This document shows positions 36,646 through 46,382 of a stretch of DNA of 64,000 nt, piece by piece. The translations under genes and the position numbers were made by a program. The stretch lies in assembly GCF_963665995.1 (NCBI RefSeq), contig NZ_OY762512.1, positions 558,001-622,000 on the forward strand. The letters are read 5' to 3'. Under the pieces are notes generated by a model. That model did no database searches. It saw only the letters and a list, made by a program, of their open reading frames with translations, and was not told where the DNA came from. Every line of letters begins with the position of its first letter. Position 1 is the first letter of the stretch. The DNA comes from Pleurocapsa sp. FMAR1. Its GTDB lineage: Bacteria; Cyanobacteriota; Cyanobacteriia; Cyanobacteriales; Xenococcaceae.

Positions 36646-37278
36646 CTAGTTATTAACTGGATGTTGACCATAAAAAGGGATAACTTCTGACCAATGATCG
36701 GACTTTCCCTGTTGCCAGTCGGCATAAGCCAAGTCCAATACATTAGTTACCGTACCAGCAATATTATCCTCGGCAATAATTAGTTTATAAGCATCCAAAC
36801 TATCTAAAATTTCTTGCCAAGCTGCCTGACTGATTAACGTATCCTCCATATATGCTTGAAGTTGCCCTTGTTCATCTAAGCGGTAAATAGCCACAAATAG
36901 TTCTTCTCTTCTGGCAGCCATTTGTACTGCTAACAATTCATTGCCAAGATGATTTTGGGCTGCTGCCACTGCTGCTAGATTAGAAATACCAAATAAGGGA
37001 ATATCTAACTGTTGAGCTATGGTGCGCGCTGTAACAACTCCTACACGAGTTCCTGTAAAGCCTCCAGGCCCTTTGGCTACGGCAATAAACTCTATATCCT
37101 GCCAAGTTTGCGGTAGGAGCATTTTTTGCAAGTATTGATGCAGATGAGATGCTAAATCTCGCCCTAAGTCCCAAACCTCATGGCGACTGTTTCCCTGATA
37201 ATTATTGAGAGCTATTCCAAGCTGAGGTGTACTGGTGTGAAGAGCGATCGCATATTTATGACTATTGAGGACGGGCAT
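36646..37278 (-). CDS. tsaB: tRNA threonylcarbamoyladenosine biosynthesis protein TsaB
   Basis: TsaB is the dimerisation partner of TsaD in the complex that makes t6A at position 37 of ANN-decoding tRNAs. The N-terminal ASKHA strand AIALHTSTPQLGIAL is present. So is the GPGGFTGTRVGVVTARTIAQQLDIPLFGISNL motif, split here as in the family. The pseudo-active region QMAARREELFVAIYR follows. Length (210) is normal. It lies about 100 bp upstream of nothing obviously related; mfd is the next gene on the strand, ahead of it. Confidence 0.95.
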   Translation of the reverse strand: MPVLNSHKYAIALHTSTPQLGIALNNYQGNSRHEVWDLGRDLASHLHQYLQKMLLPQTWQDIEFIAVAKGPGGFTGTRVGVVTARTIAQQLDIPLFGISNLAAVAAAQNHLGNELLAVQMAARREELFVAIYRLDEQGQLQAYMEDTLISQAAWQEILDSLDAYKLIIAEDNIAGTVTNVLDLAYADWQQGKSDHWSEVIPFYGQHPVNN

Positions 37279-37377
37279 AAGCTAATAACGCCGTTGGTGA
37301 TTAAATGTATGACGCATATAATGTTTTCGTAGTTAAAAGTATATCTTAAATCATTACTTCTACATGATTACCCTTAT

Positions 37378-40300
37378 TTAAACCAATTCCAATTCAGGTA
37401 AAGCCTTGTGAATTATACCTAACCATTCGCTCAAATTATCCAATTGCTTCTGAGGTTTAACAATACCCAAACCGCGCACGATGACTTTCTTTGGCGCATA
37501 GACAAAACGCGATCGCAAGTGCTTAGGCAGATTTTTCGCTAATAAATTCCAAGCAGGTTCAGCCATTGGGGTTTCCAAGACAATATTTGTTTGTCCTTCA
37601 GGCTTAATACGGGAAAAGCCGATCGCCTTAGCTATTTGCTTTAATTCCATTACCTGTATTAGCTGTTGAGTCGGGGAGGGAATTGCACCATAGCGATCTT
37701 CCCATTCGGCTGCAATCTGTACCAGTTCTTTTTTTGAGGATGCAGTAGCGATCGCCCGATAGGCATCCATTTTTTGTCCAGCATCAGCAATGTAGCTGGC
37801 GGGGATAAAGGAGGTAAGCTTGAGATCTATTTGGGTATCTTCTACTTTGGGTATTTCCTGTCCTTGAATTTCTTTGATTGCTTCTTGCAGCATTTCCATA
37901 TAAAGCTCAAAGCCAATGTTAGTTATTTGCCCAGATTGTTCTGCACCCAAAAGACTACCCACACCGCGTATTTCCATATCCCGTGTCGCTAGTTGATAGC
38001 CCGAACCCAATTGACTAAATTCTTGTAAAGCTCTAAGTCTTTTGCGAGCCGTATCTGATAAAGTTTGTTTGTTGGGGTATAGTAACCATGCGTGTGCTTG
38101 AATCCCCGCTCGTCCGACTCTTCCTCTTAGCTGATACAGTTGGGATAAGCCAAATCTTTGGGAATCTTCGACAATAATTGTGTTGACGCGAGGGATATCT
38201 AAACCAGACTCGATGATGGTGGTGCAAAGTAGTAAATCCGCTTCGCCATTACCAAAAGTAAGCATGGTTGATTCCAATTCCGCCTCTGGCATCTGTCCAT
38301 GAGCGATCGCAATTTTGATATTAGGAATCATCTCCCGTATCTGTGCGCTAACTTCTTCAATGCCTTCGACTCTTGGTACAACATAAAATGCTTGTCCACC
38401 CCTGTCTAACTCATTACGGATGGCGTTGCGAATTACTTCAGGGTTATAAGGAGAAAGATGGGTTTTAATTGGACGACGAGATGGCGGAGGCGTGGTAATT
38501 AAGCTCATTTCCCTAATTCCCGACAGGGACATATATAACGTGCGGGGAATAGGAGTGGCAGAGAGGGTTAATACATCTACCTGCGCTTTAAAAGCCTTGA
38601 TTTTTTCCTTTTGGTTAACCCCAAACCGTTGTTCTTCATCTACCACCAGCATTCCTAAGTCTTTAAACTTGACATCCTTATTTAATAGCTGTTGAGTACC
38701 CACCACTAAATCTAACTCTCCTGTAGCCAGCCGTTGCATAATCTCTTTTTTCTCAGAAGCAGTGCGGAAACGATTTAATAAGCCAACGTTGATCGGATAA
38801 GGCGCAAATCTTTCTTTGAGGGTGTGATAGTGCTGTTGCGTCAAAATAGTTGTAGGTGCGAGAAACGCTACCTGCTTATTACCACTGGTAATTACTTTAA
38901 AAATTGCCCTAATTGCCACTTCCGTTTTACCAAAACCCACATCGCCACAGACAAGCCGATCCATCGGGCGATCGCTTTCTAAATCTATCTTGATATCTTG
39001 GGTGGCTTTGAGTTGATCTGGGGTAGGTTGATAGGGAAATGAATCTTCTAGTTCTTGTTGCCAAGGGTTATCAGGAGGGTAGGCATAACCTTCTAGTTTT
39101 GAGCGTTTAGCATAGAGCTTTAATAAATCTACCGCCAACCTCTTAATATTTTTCTTAACTCTAGTCTTAGTGTTTGACCAAGACTTTGCTGCCATTTTAT
39201 TTAACTCTGGCGGACGCTTGCCTACCTGTCGAAATCGCGTCAGCATATCCAAAGAATCAGCGGGAACTCTTAGTATTCCATCGGCATATTGAACTACCAA
39301 ATATTCACGGTGGACTAAAGTTTCTAGCTCAATAAATTTCCCTAAGCCGTGATGCTTATGCACCACATAATCTCCTGGACGTAATTTGTTTAGATCGACT
39401 TTTTTAGAAGTAGCCCGACGACGCTTACGAATATAGCCTGATGTCGCTAAAATTTGCTGTCCAAAAAATTCTTTATCCGTAACAATGACAATTCGATAAG
39501 TCGGTAAAATAAACCCTTCTAATTCTGCTAAACCTGAATATTTTACCGCTACGGCTGTACTTTGAATATGAGCTTTTTCAATGGCTCTAAAGTCTTGAGG
39601 ATTAGGAACAAACTGAACGGGACAATCATGTTCTTGTAATAGAGAAGCCGAACGACTAGGCTGGGCAGAAATCAACCAAGTTTGATATTTTTCCAAGGTC
39701 ATCCCGCTGTATATTTCTCGTTTACCTCTTAGAATCCCCGCTAGTTTGGCAAACTGGTTGGGCGTAGTAGGAATAGGACGCGCCTGTAAATTATGTACTG
39801 ATACCGCGTCAGGTTTAGCTATATTTAAACGAGGTTTTTCTTCGGCAATTTCAGATAAATAAATACAGTCAAACTTATCAGTTTTGGCTAAACAATTTTG
39901 GAACTCAGCGTGAATTTTGGGCAGACTTTGCTCTAAACCTTGCCATTGAGATTCTGCCAGTTCTATCCAGCGATCGCTATGTGCCTGGCATTGTTCTAAT
40001 TCATCAATAGCTATCAAGGTATTGTCAGGTAAATAATCTAAAATCGAAACATGTTTATCAAAAGCAATTCCTAAAAATCGCCTCATCCCTTCTGGCGGAT
40101 TGCCCTCAAGTAGAGCTTCTAATTCTTCATCATCTAAATAGCTTTCAACACTTTTACCATTTTCCAAAATACTATTAGCAATTATGGTATTAAAAGAAGT
40201 TGGCGTTAATAACAACTGCTCCAGTTTGTCTAAAGATCTTTGAGTAGCAGGATCGAACTCCTTTAACTTTTCTAACTCATCCCCAAACCACTCCAGCCTC

Positions 40301-40884
40301 ACGGGTAATTCTGCTGATACTGGGAAGATATCCACAATATCGCCTCTTCTACTCCATTGCCCTTCTGTTTCTACCAAAGCTACTCGTTCATAACCCAATT
40401 TAGCCAAAGATTCATCTAGCTGCTTCGAGGTCAACTCCATCCCCTGCTGTAGCGTCTGACAATAAGACCCAAACACCTCTGGGGGTGGCAAATGAGGCTG
40501 AAGCGATCGCTCTGTAGCAACTATGGCGATCGGTTTATGATTATCTCCCTCATTGATAATTGACAAAACCTGCATCTGTCCCCAAGTTATCTCTGATTCG
40601 GGGTCAAATGGGTCATAAGGACTTGCTTCGGAGGTAGGATAAAAATTTACTGTCTGCCACCCCATCGCCTCTAATTGGGCAGCCCAGCGTCCAGCCTCTT
40701 CTAAGGTAGGACAAACTAAAAATAAGTTTTTGTCTTGGGCTTTTGCCAAACTAGAGCTAACAATTCCCTTTGGTAAACGTGGTATGCCATTAAGCAGCAA
40801 TGACTGCCCTTTATCAAGTTTTATTAGTAATTCTCTGGTTAAAGGCGATTTTTCTATCGTCCGTACTACCGATGCAAAAGCCAT
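37378..40884 (-). CDS. mfd: Transcription-repair coupling factor Mfd
   Basis: Mfd pushes stalled RNA polymerase off lesions and recruits UvrA. The 1,168-residue protein has the UvrB-homology region at the N-terminus ([18 protein letters not shown]), the RNA polymerase interaction domain ([18 protein letters not shown]) and a RecG-like helicase module. That module has P-loop [23 protein letters not shown] box and motif [13 protein letters not shown]-terminal TRCF domain ends in PELELV. All domains seem intact. It is monocistronic, with a repeat-rich gap on its upstream side. Confidence 0.97.
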   Translation of the reverse strand: MAFASVVRTIEKSPLTRELLIKLDKGQSLLLNGIPRLPKGIVSSSLAKAQDKNLFLVCPTLEEAGRWAAQLEAMGWQTVNFYPTSEASPYDPFDPESEITWGQMQVLSIINEGDNHKPIAIVATERSLQPHLPPPEVFGSYCQTLQQGMELTSKQLDESLAKLGYERVALVETEGQWSRRGDIVDIFPVSAELPVRLEWFGDELEKLKEFDPATQRSLDKLEQLLLTPTSFNTIIANSILENGKSVESYLDDEELEALLEGNPPEGMRRFLGIAFDKHVSILDYLPDNTLIAIDELEQCQAHSDRWIELAESQWQGLEQSLPKIHAEFQNCLAKTDKFDCIYLSEIAEEKPRLNIAKPDAVSVHNLQARPIPTTPNQFAKLAGILRGKREIYSGMTLEKYQTWLISAQPSRSASLLQEHDCPVQFVPNPQDFRAIEKAHIQSTAVAVKYSGLAELEGFILPTYRIVIVTDKEFFGQQILATSGYIRKRRRATSKKVDLNKLRPGDYVVHKHHGLGKFIELETLVHREYLVVQYADGILRVPADSLDMLTRFRQVGKRPPELNKMAAKSWSNTKTRVKKNIKRLAVDLLKLYAKRSKLEGYAYPPDNPWQQELEDSFPYQPTPDQLKATQDIKIDLESDRPMDRLVCGDVGFGKTEVAIRAIFKVITSGNKQVAFLAPTTILTQQHYHTLKERFAPYPINVGLLNRFRTASEKKEIMQRLATGELDLVVGTQQLLNKDVKFKDLGMLVVDEEQRFGVNQKEKIKAFKAQVDVLTLSATPIPRTLYMSLSGIREMSLITTPPPSRRPIKTHLSPYNPEVIRNAIRNELDRGGQAFYVVPRVEGIEEVSAQIREMIPNIKIAIAHGQMPEAELESTMLTFGNGEADLLLCTTIIESGLDIPRVNTIIVEDSQRFGLSQLYQLRGRVGRAGIQAHAWLLYPNKQTLSDTARKRLRALQEFSQLGSGYQLATRDMEIRGVGSLLGAEQSGQITNIGFELYMEMLQEAIKEIQGQEIPKVEDTQIDLKLTSFIPASYIADAGQKMDAYRAIATASSKKELVQIAAEWEDRYGAIPSPTQQLIQVMELKQIAKAIGFSRIKPEGQTNIVLETPMAEPAWNLLAKNLPKHLRSRFVYAPKKVIVRGLGIVKPQKQLDNLSEWLGIIHKALPELELV

Positions 40885-40943
40885 AATTTGAAGAGATGAG
40901 AGATGAAGTATGAGGGATGAAGTATGACGGATAAATAATAACT

Positions 40944-40973
40944 GTTCCCTCTTAAAAAAGATAGCGAAAAATA
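40944..40973 (+). repeat. Left copy of a direct repeat flanking the redox operon
   Basis: TTCCCTCTTAAAAAAGATAG followed by CGAAAAAT here corresponds to TTCTTCCTTAAAAAAAGATA followed by GCGAGAAAT at 44701-44729, about 25 of 29 positions alike. The two copies lie on either side of the five-gene locus at 41.4-44.65 kb in the same orientation. The rest of 40885-41414 holds only the TGACCTC repeat and the operon promoter region. Confidence 0.5.
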
Positions 40974-41133
40974 AGACTAATTAGTGCAAGTATATTAGAA
41001 TTATGTCAAAATTACGGATGATTACGTTTGGGAGATGATTACTAGACCTAGCTTGAAAATAGAAGCTAGAATAACCCAAATTCATTAATGGTTTTATTTT
41101 TATCCCTGGGTTGTGAACTATAGTTCATGGGAT

Positions 41134-41220
41134 CTCTTGCATGAACATACTTTTTCGATGCTAGTGTTTGATTTCTGACTAGCTGCGGTGGGTACACCTT
41201 GCTGACCTCTGACTTCATAA
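41134..41220. repeat. Dispersed repeat with TGACCTC units
   Basis: TCTTGCATGAACATACTTTT, then TCGATGCTAGTGTTTGATTT, then TGACCTCTGACTTCAT match the copy at 16866-16970, with a short GC-rich insertion in the middle. It lies upstream of the Met-rich lipoprotein gene. Confidence 0.65.
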
Positions 41221-41414
41221 AGTTGCAAGTACAGTTACCTGAGAAAACGCTGAGTTTTAAATGAGACTTTCCAATACATAGATTCAGTAAATTTATAGAT
41301 TTAATTCAGATAAGTTTCATTCACAGTCAGCATACTTGAGTAAGTTAAAAGGTCAAAAGCCTTTTAAGTTAAGCAATTTACCTATCGATCTCTCAAGATC
41401 AACCTACAATTTGG

Positions 41415-41813
41415 ATGACAACAATTATGAATATGAATCAGAAAATTATTGGCTTAGTCACTACCTTAACTTTAATTGGTAGTCTCGCCGCTTGCTCTAC
41501 TCCCAAAGCAGAGAGTCAGCAAACTACACCCAATGTAACTGCTGAAAGCACAACACAACCCGACACTATGCAGCAGGGTGAGACGATGAAAGATGATGAC
41601 GGTGCTATGCAGCAGGGTGAGACGATGAAAGATGATGACGGTGCTATGCAGCAGGGTGGCACGATGAAAGATGATGGCGATGCCATGCAACAGGGTGAGA
41701 CGATGAAAGATGATGGCGGTGCTATGCAACAGGGTGGCACGATGAAAGATGATGACGGTGCTATGCAGCAGGGTGGCACGATGAAAGATGATGGCGGTGC
41801 TATGAAAAAATAA
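41415..41813 (+). CDS. Methionine-rich repeat lipoprotein (MXKDX-like)
   Basis: A lipoprotein signal ends LIGSLAAC with the lipidated Cys at residue 27 (numbered from ATG 41415; ATG 41433 is an equally good start). After a Thr/Gln-rich linker come six copies of a 13-residue unit, MQQG(E/G)TMKDD(D/G)(G/D)A, then MKK. Each unit has two Met, one Lys and two or three Asp, and no Cys. Low-complexity proteins with MxKDx repeats are known as a small secreted family without assigned chemistry. The gene leads an operon of envelope redox proteins, so I infer that the surface Met residues are oxidised and then reduced, or that the chain binds copper. The repeat copies are almost identical in DNA. Confidence 0.88.
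   Translation: MTTIMNMNQKIIGLVTTLTLIGSLAACSTPKAESQQTTPNVTAESTTQPDTMQQGETMKDDDGAMQQGETMKDDDGAMQQGGTMKDDGDAMQQGETMKDDGGAMQQGGTMKDDDGAMQQGGTMKDDGGAMKK
41568..41801 (+). repeat. Six 39-bp coding tandem repeats
   Basis: Six units of exactly 39 bp fill 234 bp and are nearly identical, which points to recent duplication and likely copy-number variation between strains. Because the period is a multiple of three, long mirror frames also appear on the minus strand. Confidence 0.95.
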
Positions 41814-41952
41814 ACACCCACAAAACCCCAGTTGCTTCATCTCTTATCCGAACAACTTTCATTGATCGAGTTCTTACACGCTAAACCAAATTAGTTGGCA
41901 ATTGTGCAAGTAATCGATTTGTACTTCTTGTAATTTATTTGGTGAAACTATC

Positions 41953-42570
41953 ATGGACAAAGTTTCTCGTCAGCGTCGTCAAGTTTTATTTTATTTAGGT
42001 CTGGGTGTGGTTGGAGCAGGCGTAACGGCTGCTCTTGGAGTAGGCACTAAAGGCAATAATTCGACCGCAACGGCTTTACCTACTCCTGCTGCGACCAAAG
42101 CCGAAACTGCTTCTGCTGCCTTAGCTGCTGCTGGAAAACAACTCCCCGATTTTCAGGGGATTCAGCAATGGTTAAACTCAGATCCTCTGGCGATCGCCGA
42201 TCTCAAAGGCAATGTTGTCTTAATTCAGTTTTGGACGTTTGCCTGCATCAATTGTCAGCGCACGCTGCCTTATATTGTCAAATGGAACAGCAAGTATGCA
42301 GCACAGGGATTGAGAGTAGTTGGCATTCATACGCCAGAATTTGCCTTTGAGCGCGAGCCGAATAATATCAAACGCGCCCTAAAACAGCATCAAATTACCT
42401 ATCCTGTCCCAGTCGACAACGAATACAAAACGTGGAATGCATACAGCAATCAATATTGGCCTCATTTGTTTTTAGCAGATCGACACGGCTTTATGCGCTA
42501 CGATCATATTGGCGAAGGCGCTTATGATACGACTGAGCAGACCATTCAACAGCTATTGAAAGAAACCTAA
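41953..42570 (+). CDS. Exported DipZ/TlpA-like thioredoxin-fold protein
   Basis: An N-terminal export signal (RQRRQVLFYLGLGVVGAG; possibly Tat because of the RR pair) is followed by an Ala/Thr linker and a thioredoxin-fold domain. Its active site is FWTFACINCQRTLPYI with C98-I-N-C101, the motif of the thioredoxin domain of DipZ. The domain ends WPHLFLADRHGFMRYDHIGEGAYD, the cis-Pro-like region. It should pass electrons from the CcdA-like protein coded next to an envelope acceptor. It is the second gene of the Met-rich lipoprotein operon. Its DNA looks more GC-rich than neighbours outside the operon. Confidence 0.88.
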   Translation: MDKVSRQRRQVLFYLGLGVVGAGVTAALGVGTKGNNSTATALPTPAATKAETASAALAAAGKQLPDFQGIQQWLNSDPLAIADLKGNVVLIQFWTFACINCQRTLPYIVKWNSKYAAQGLRVVGIHTPEFAFEREPNNIKRALKQHQITYPVPVDNEYKTWNAYSNQYWPHLFLADRHGFMRYDHIGEGAYDTTEQTIQQLLKET

Positions 42571-42602
42571 CCTGACAATTTGCACTTGCGTTTCTTTTCT
42601 TC

Positions 42603-43295
42603 ATGAATACATTTACCCTTTCTTTTCCAATTGCGATCCTTGCTGGAATTTTGACCGTTTTGTCTCCTTGTGTATTGCCAATTCTGCCAGTATTAGTGGG
42701 TCGATCGCTCCAGTCTCATCGCTATGGTCCAGTTGCTTTGGTGGTTGGCTTAGTTGGAGGCTTTGCGGTTGCGGGGAGTTTATTAGGTATCAGTGCTAGC
42801 TGGTTCACTGGACTCGCTAATTTTCTCAGGTACGGCGCGATCGCAATTCTGCTGCTCTTAGGTATCCTGGCGTTATTTCCCAGCTTGAGTTATAAATTGT
42901 TCAGCTACTTGCCAATCCAGCAATGGACTAAAGAACGTCCTCGAATTGGACTGTGGGGAGAGTTTTGGTTAGGGACTCAATTGGGACTGCTGTGGACACC
43001 CTGCGCGGGACCCGTTTTAGGCGGAATTCTAGTGCTGGCAGCCGTCAATCATCAGGTGGTAAGTGCTTTTAGTTTACTGATGGCTTATGGGTTTGGAGCA
43101 GCGTTGCCGCTCATTGCGCTTTCTTATGGAGGACGTAAAATTAGTCGGCGACTGCTCAGTTTGCGTCGTCACAGTGTAGTCTTACAAAAAGCTGGAGGTG
43201 CGATCGTAATTGTGACGGCGATCGCAATTCTGTTGGGTTGGGATGTCCAAATTCAGCTTTGGCTAGCTCCCTATTTTCCGACATTTTCAATTTAG
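42603..43295 (+). CDS. CcdA/DsbD-type membrane thiol electron carrier
   Basis: A 230-residue protein with six predicted helices. The two conserved redox cysteines lie in helices 1 and 4: LSPCVLPILP (C23) and LLWTPCAGPVLGG (C134). CcdA-like proteins move electrons from cytoplasmic thioredoxin across the membrane to exported thioredoxin-like proteins. The partner is most likely the CINC protein coded 32 bp upstream; in mycobacterial DipZ the two are fused. This supports a dedicated reducing route to the envelope. Confidence 0.92.
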   Translation: MNTFTLSFPIAILAGILTVLSPCVLPILPVLVGRSLQSHRYGPVALVVGLVGGFAVAGSLLGISASWFTGLANFLRYGAIAILLLLGILALFPSLSYKLFSYLPIQQWTKERPRIGLWGEFWLGTQLGLLWTPCAGPVLGGILVLAAVNHQVVSAFSLLMAYGFGAALPLIALSYGGRKISRRLLSLRRHSVVLQKAGGAIVIVTAIAILLGWDVQIQLWLAPYFPTFSI

Positions 43296-43312
43296 AATAA
43301 GGAACTTTAATC

Positions 43313-43921
43313 ATGAATTCTGCCATACCCGCCAAACGTGGAAAATCTAAGCCGTCTCCATCTCAAACCCTCCTCTCAAAAATCTTTCACTGGACAAATT
43401 TGATTAGTCTGTTTGTAATGCTTTTTAGTGGATTGCAAATCTACAACGCCAATCCAGTGTTTGGCGGACGTGGAGGGTGGCATTTTCCCGATTTTTTAAC
43501 TCTAGGCGGATGGTTGGCAGGTGGACGGCATTGGCATTTTACGGCGATGTGGTTTTATGCCTTGAATCTGCTGTGGTATGGGTTATATGTGTTTATTTCG
43601 CGCCGTTGGGAGAAACGATTTGTCAGCGAAAGTGATGTTAAGGCTTTGCGGGTGAGCCAGAATCCTAAGCGCAAAAATTACGCACTCCATCGATTGGTTT
43701 ATACAGCCATTCTGCCGATTTTACTCTTGTCGATCGCGTCTGGTTTGGCAATGTATAAACCCGCTTCATTTCATTGGTTATCCAGCTTATTTGTCAATTG
43801 GCAGACGCTTCGTACCATTCATTTTCTTGCCGTTCCTATTGTGATCTTATTTACTCTGGTTCACTCATTGTTAGCCTTAAGAGTTGGTAGTGTTCGCCTC
43901 ATAAAATCTATGTTTATCTGA
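43313..43921 (+). CDS. Cytochrome b561-type membrane subunit
   Basis: Four hydrophobic helices carry histidines suited to haem binding: ILSKIFHWTNLISLF-like start (KIFHWTNLISLFVML), RHWHFTAMWFYALNLLWYG, YALHRLVYTAILPILL and TIHFLAVPIVILFTLVHSLLAL. The protein matches the b561/thiosulfate-reductase cytochrome b subunit fold, similar in role to MsrQ/YedZ although not the same subfamily by eye. It probably passes quinol-derived electrons to the molybdopterin protein coded 25 bp downstream. It lies 17 bp after the CcdA-like gene. Confidence 0.87.
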   Translation: MNSAIPAKRGKSKPSPSQTLLSKIFHWTNLISLFVMLFSGLQIYNANPVFGGRGGWHFPDFLTLGGWLAGGRHWHFTAMWFYALNLLWYGLYVFISRRWEKRFVSESDVKALRVSQNPKRKNYALHRLVYTAILPILLLSIASGLAMYKPASFHWLSSLFVNWQTLRTIHFLAVPIVILFTLVHSLLALRVGSVRLIKSMFI

Positions 43922-43946
43922 GGATAATTATTTATTATTTATAAAA

Positions 43947-44648
43947 ATGTCTAAATTTATTTCTCGTCGTCAACTGTTGCAGTGGTCTGGATTATCTGGT
44001 GCCGCTTTACTGCTTAATAGCTGCGGTTCAAGTTTAGGATCGAGTGAAGTCGGGCAAGCTTTTGAGCCACTCAATCAAGCATCACAAGCCTTGTTACTTG
44101 CCCACAAAGCCGTTCCTGAATTTCCAGTCAGTGCGATCGAGCCTGATAAACTTTTAATCAACACCTTCGATCAAACGCCACAAATCGATCCTGCACAATA
44201 TCGCCTACAGATTGAAGGTGAAGTTAATCAGCCGATGCAGTTAAGTTTGACAGATCTTCAGGCACTACCGCTAACATCAATGGTGATTCAGCACGTGTGT
44301 GTCGAAGGCTGGGCAGCGATCGTCCAATGGGGCGGAGTGCGACTATCCGAATTGCTTCGATTAGCCCAACCTAAATCAAATGCCCGTTATGTTTACTTCA
44401 AATCTGCCGATGGTTACTACGAAAGCTGGGATTTAGCTTCGGCAACACATCCTCAAACGCTGATGGCATATCAGAAAAATGGACAGCCTTTGTCGGTTGA
44501 TAACGGTGCGCCTCTGCGTCTGGCTTCCCCAATTAAATTGGGCTACAAACAAAGTAAATGGGTAACTCAAATTATGCTGACAAATCAGTTGATGCCGACT
44601 AAAGGATATTGGGAAGATCTAGGATACGAGTGGTTTGGAGGATTGTAA
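43947..44648 (+). CDS. Tat-exported molybdopterin oxidoreductase (sulfite-oxidase/MsrP fold)
   Basis: A Tat signal with SRRQLLQWSG (R7-R8) leads to LLLNSCG, a possible lipidation site at C26. The Oxidored_molyb domain follows (about 70-233). The molybdenum-binding Cys is C118 in VIQHVCVEGWAAIVQWGG, and LRLASPIKLGYKQSKWV is the usual cofactor-binding segment. E. coli MsrP (YedY), of this fold, reduces methionine sulfoxide in periplasmic proteins using its b-type partner MsrQ. I infer a similar reductase role here, with the Met-rich lipoprotein of the same operon as a candidate substrate. Sulfite or nitrate chemistry is an alternative. Confidence 0.88.
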   Translation: MSKFISRRQLLQWSGLSGAALLLNSCGSSLGSSEVGQAFEPLNQASQALLLAHKAVPEFPVSAIEPDKLLINTFDQTPQIDPAQYRLQIEGEVNQPMQLSLTDLQALPLTSMVIQHVCVEGWAAIVQWGGVRLSELLRLAQPKSNARYVYFKSADGYYESWDLASATHPQTLMAYQKNGQPLSVDNGAPLRLASPIKLGYKQSKWVTQIMLTNQLMPTKGYWEDLGYEWFGGL

Positions 44649-44700
44649 ACTTGCTGCTTTTATGCAGAAGAATCAAGCTATTGGATAAGGGATACTTCTT

Positions 44701-44729
44701 TTCTTCCTTAAAAAAAGATAGCGAGAAAT
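44701..44729 (+). repeat. Right copy of the flanking direct repeat
   Basis: This is the partner of 40944-40973 in the same orientation, 53 bp beyond the end of the molybdopterin gene. The rest of 44649-44964 shows no gene. Confidence 0.5.
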
Positions 44730-44964
44730 GGATGCCATTGATTTAGAGAGAATGCTAGTTAAGAAATTGGTTGCCCTTTGACAGAAAAATATTTACCAAC
44801 TCCAAACGCCATCGCATAGAGTATTAAAAGCCTAAAATTCTAATCACAAAACGACAACGCCAGTGAAAATAATACTCAAGTTTGTTAACAGTTAATATGT
44901 TGGTTGCCTATTATGTGGATATGGTAGATTTTAATATTTGTTGAAGAAAAACGATTAATACTCT

Positions 44965-46074
44965 ATGTCGTATAAAATTGCGAACTTTACTTGCTCTGCT
45001 TTTATAGCTCTAGCACTTCTTCTACTGCCCACGGCAACCAAGGCTAATTCCGAGCAGGCGATCGCTCAAGCAAATTATCTAGAGCTTAACAATTTGTTGC
45101 TTAAGGGTAAACAGTATGTAGAGAAACAAAATTACGATCGGGCTTTAAAAACTTACGAGAAAGCAGCTAGTTTAGATCGTCAAAATTCGCAAATTTTTTC
45201 TGGCATTGGTTATGTGCAGACTCTAAGAACAGAATATGATGCAGCAGCAAAAGCTTATCAACAGGCGATCGCTTTATCTCCTGACGATCCTAAACTTTAC
45301 TATGCTTTAGGCTTTTGCCTGGGTAATGCAGGAGAAAACGCTAAAGCAGCAGTAGCCTATGAAAAAGCCATTGAACTAGAACCAGACAACATTCAAAACC
45401 ATCTTGGTTTGGGAGTGGTCTTGCTGCGAGAAAAGGAATACGATCGAGCAGTTGAGACTTATAATCATATTTTAGCGATCGCTCCTGACAACGAACAGGC
45501 TTATAGCGTTGTTTCTCGCCTTTTAATTGAACAAGACAAATCCCCCCAAGCTATTTCTTTAATTCAAAAAGCCATTCAGCAATATCCTCAATTAGCTGAT
45601 TTACAAATTCAGTTAGCTACTGCTCTTTTGAGCAAAAATGACTTTACATCAGCATTAAAAGTATTAAAGATAGCTAAACAAAATGATCCTTATGACCATT
45701 CGATTTATTTGCGTACAGGAGACGTACTGTATCAACAGCAAAAATTCGACGCAGCTTTAATTGAATATCAACAAGCATCTCGACTAAAGCTCAATTCCGC
45801 AGAAGCTATTGAAGGTATTGGTAAAGTTTATTTAGCAAAGCAGAATTACATTCGTTCTACCTCTGAGTTTAGACGTTTGACGACAATTGCTGCTAATAAC
45901 CCTTCTGGATATCGTTATTTAGGCATTTCTCTAAGAGCTAGAAAAAGATATGATGAAGCGATCGCTGCCTTTAATCAAGCTCTAAAGTTATATAAAAGCG
46001 CAGGTAATACCCAAGAAGCAGATAAAGTTGCTGTCTTTATTGACGAGCTTAACGGGAAGCTTAATCAAAATTAA
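44965..46074 (+). CDS. Secreted TPR-repeat protein
   Basis: A signal peptide (about residues 1-28, LLLLPTATKA) is followed by about nine TPR units from residue 40 to the end, for example DPKLYYALGFCLGNAGENAKAAVAYEKAIE in two pieces and GYRYLGISLRARKRYDEAIA. There is no catalytic domain. It probably acts as a periplasmic scaffold. It is separated from the redox operon by 316 bp and probably transcribed alone. Confidence 0.88.
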   Translation: MSYKIANFTCSAFIALALLLLPTATKANSEQAIAQANYLELNNLLLKGKQYVEKQNYDRALKTYEKAASLDRQNSQIFSGIGYVQTLRTEYDAAAKAYQQAIALSPDDPKLYYALGFCLGNAGENAKAAVAYEKAIELEPDNIQNHLGLGVVLLREKEYDRAVETYNHILAIAPDNEQAYSVVSRLLIEQDKSPQAISLIQKAIQQYPQLADLQIQLATALLSKNDFTSALKVLKIAKQNDPYDHSIYLRTGDVLYQQQKFDAALIEYQQASRLKLNSAEAIEGIGKVYLAKQNYIRSTSEFRRLTTIAANNPSGYRYLGISLRARKRYDEAIAAFNQALKLYKSAGNTQEADKVAVFIDELNGKLNQN

Positions 46075-46382
46075 TTCGATGAATAAACCTTGAGGATTAA
46101 AAAAAAGAAACACAAGTTTTTTGTGATTTGGCTCATATATCATAGGTCAAAAAAACAGTTATTTTGGCTTTATATCATCAGCCTTAGAGTAAATCAAGAA
46201 CTTTTTCGTAGAAATTAGAGCGATCGCATTGCTTCGGAGTTAGCATGACTACCCTTTATTATTGGCTTCTGGTGGCAGAAATAATGACCGCGAGAGAGGA
46301 TCTCTAATCGCGGTGTTGACTTTAGAGTAATTTATAGCTGTTCCAATGGCGATCGCTTACTTAAGCAAAAAGTTGGAAGAAA

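Noticed and set aside
41472-41840. Two long minus-strand reading frames (122 and 101 codons) across the Met-rich lipoprotein gene
   Set aside because: They arise because the 39-bp repeat period is a multiple of three. The plus-strand product has a clear lipoprotein signal and operon context.
46096-46130. Possible terminator hairpin CACAA...TTGTG after the TPR gene
   Set aside because: The stem is only five pairs and has no following T-run.
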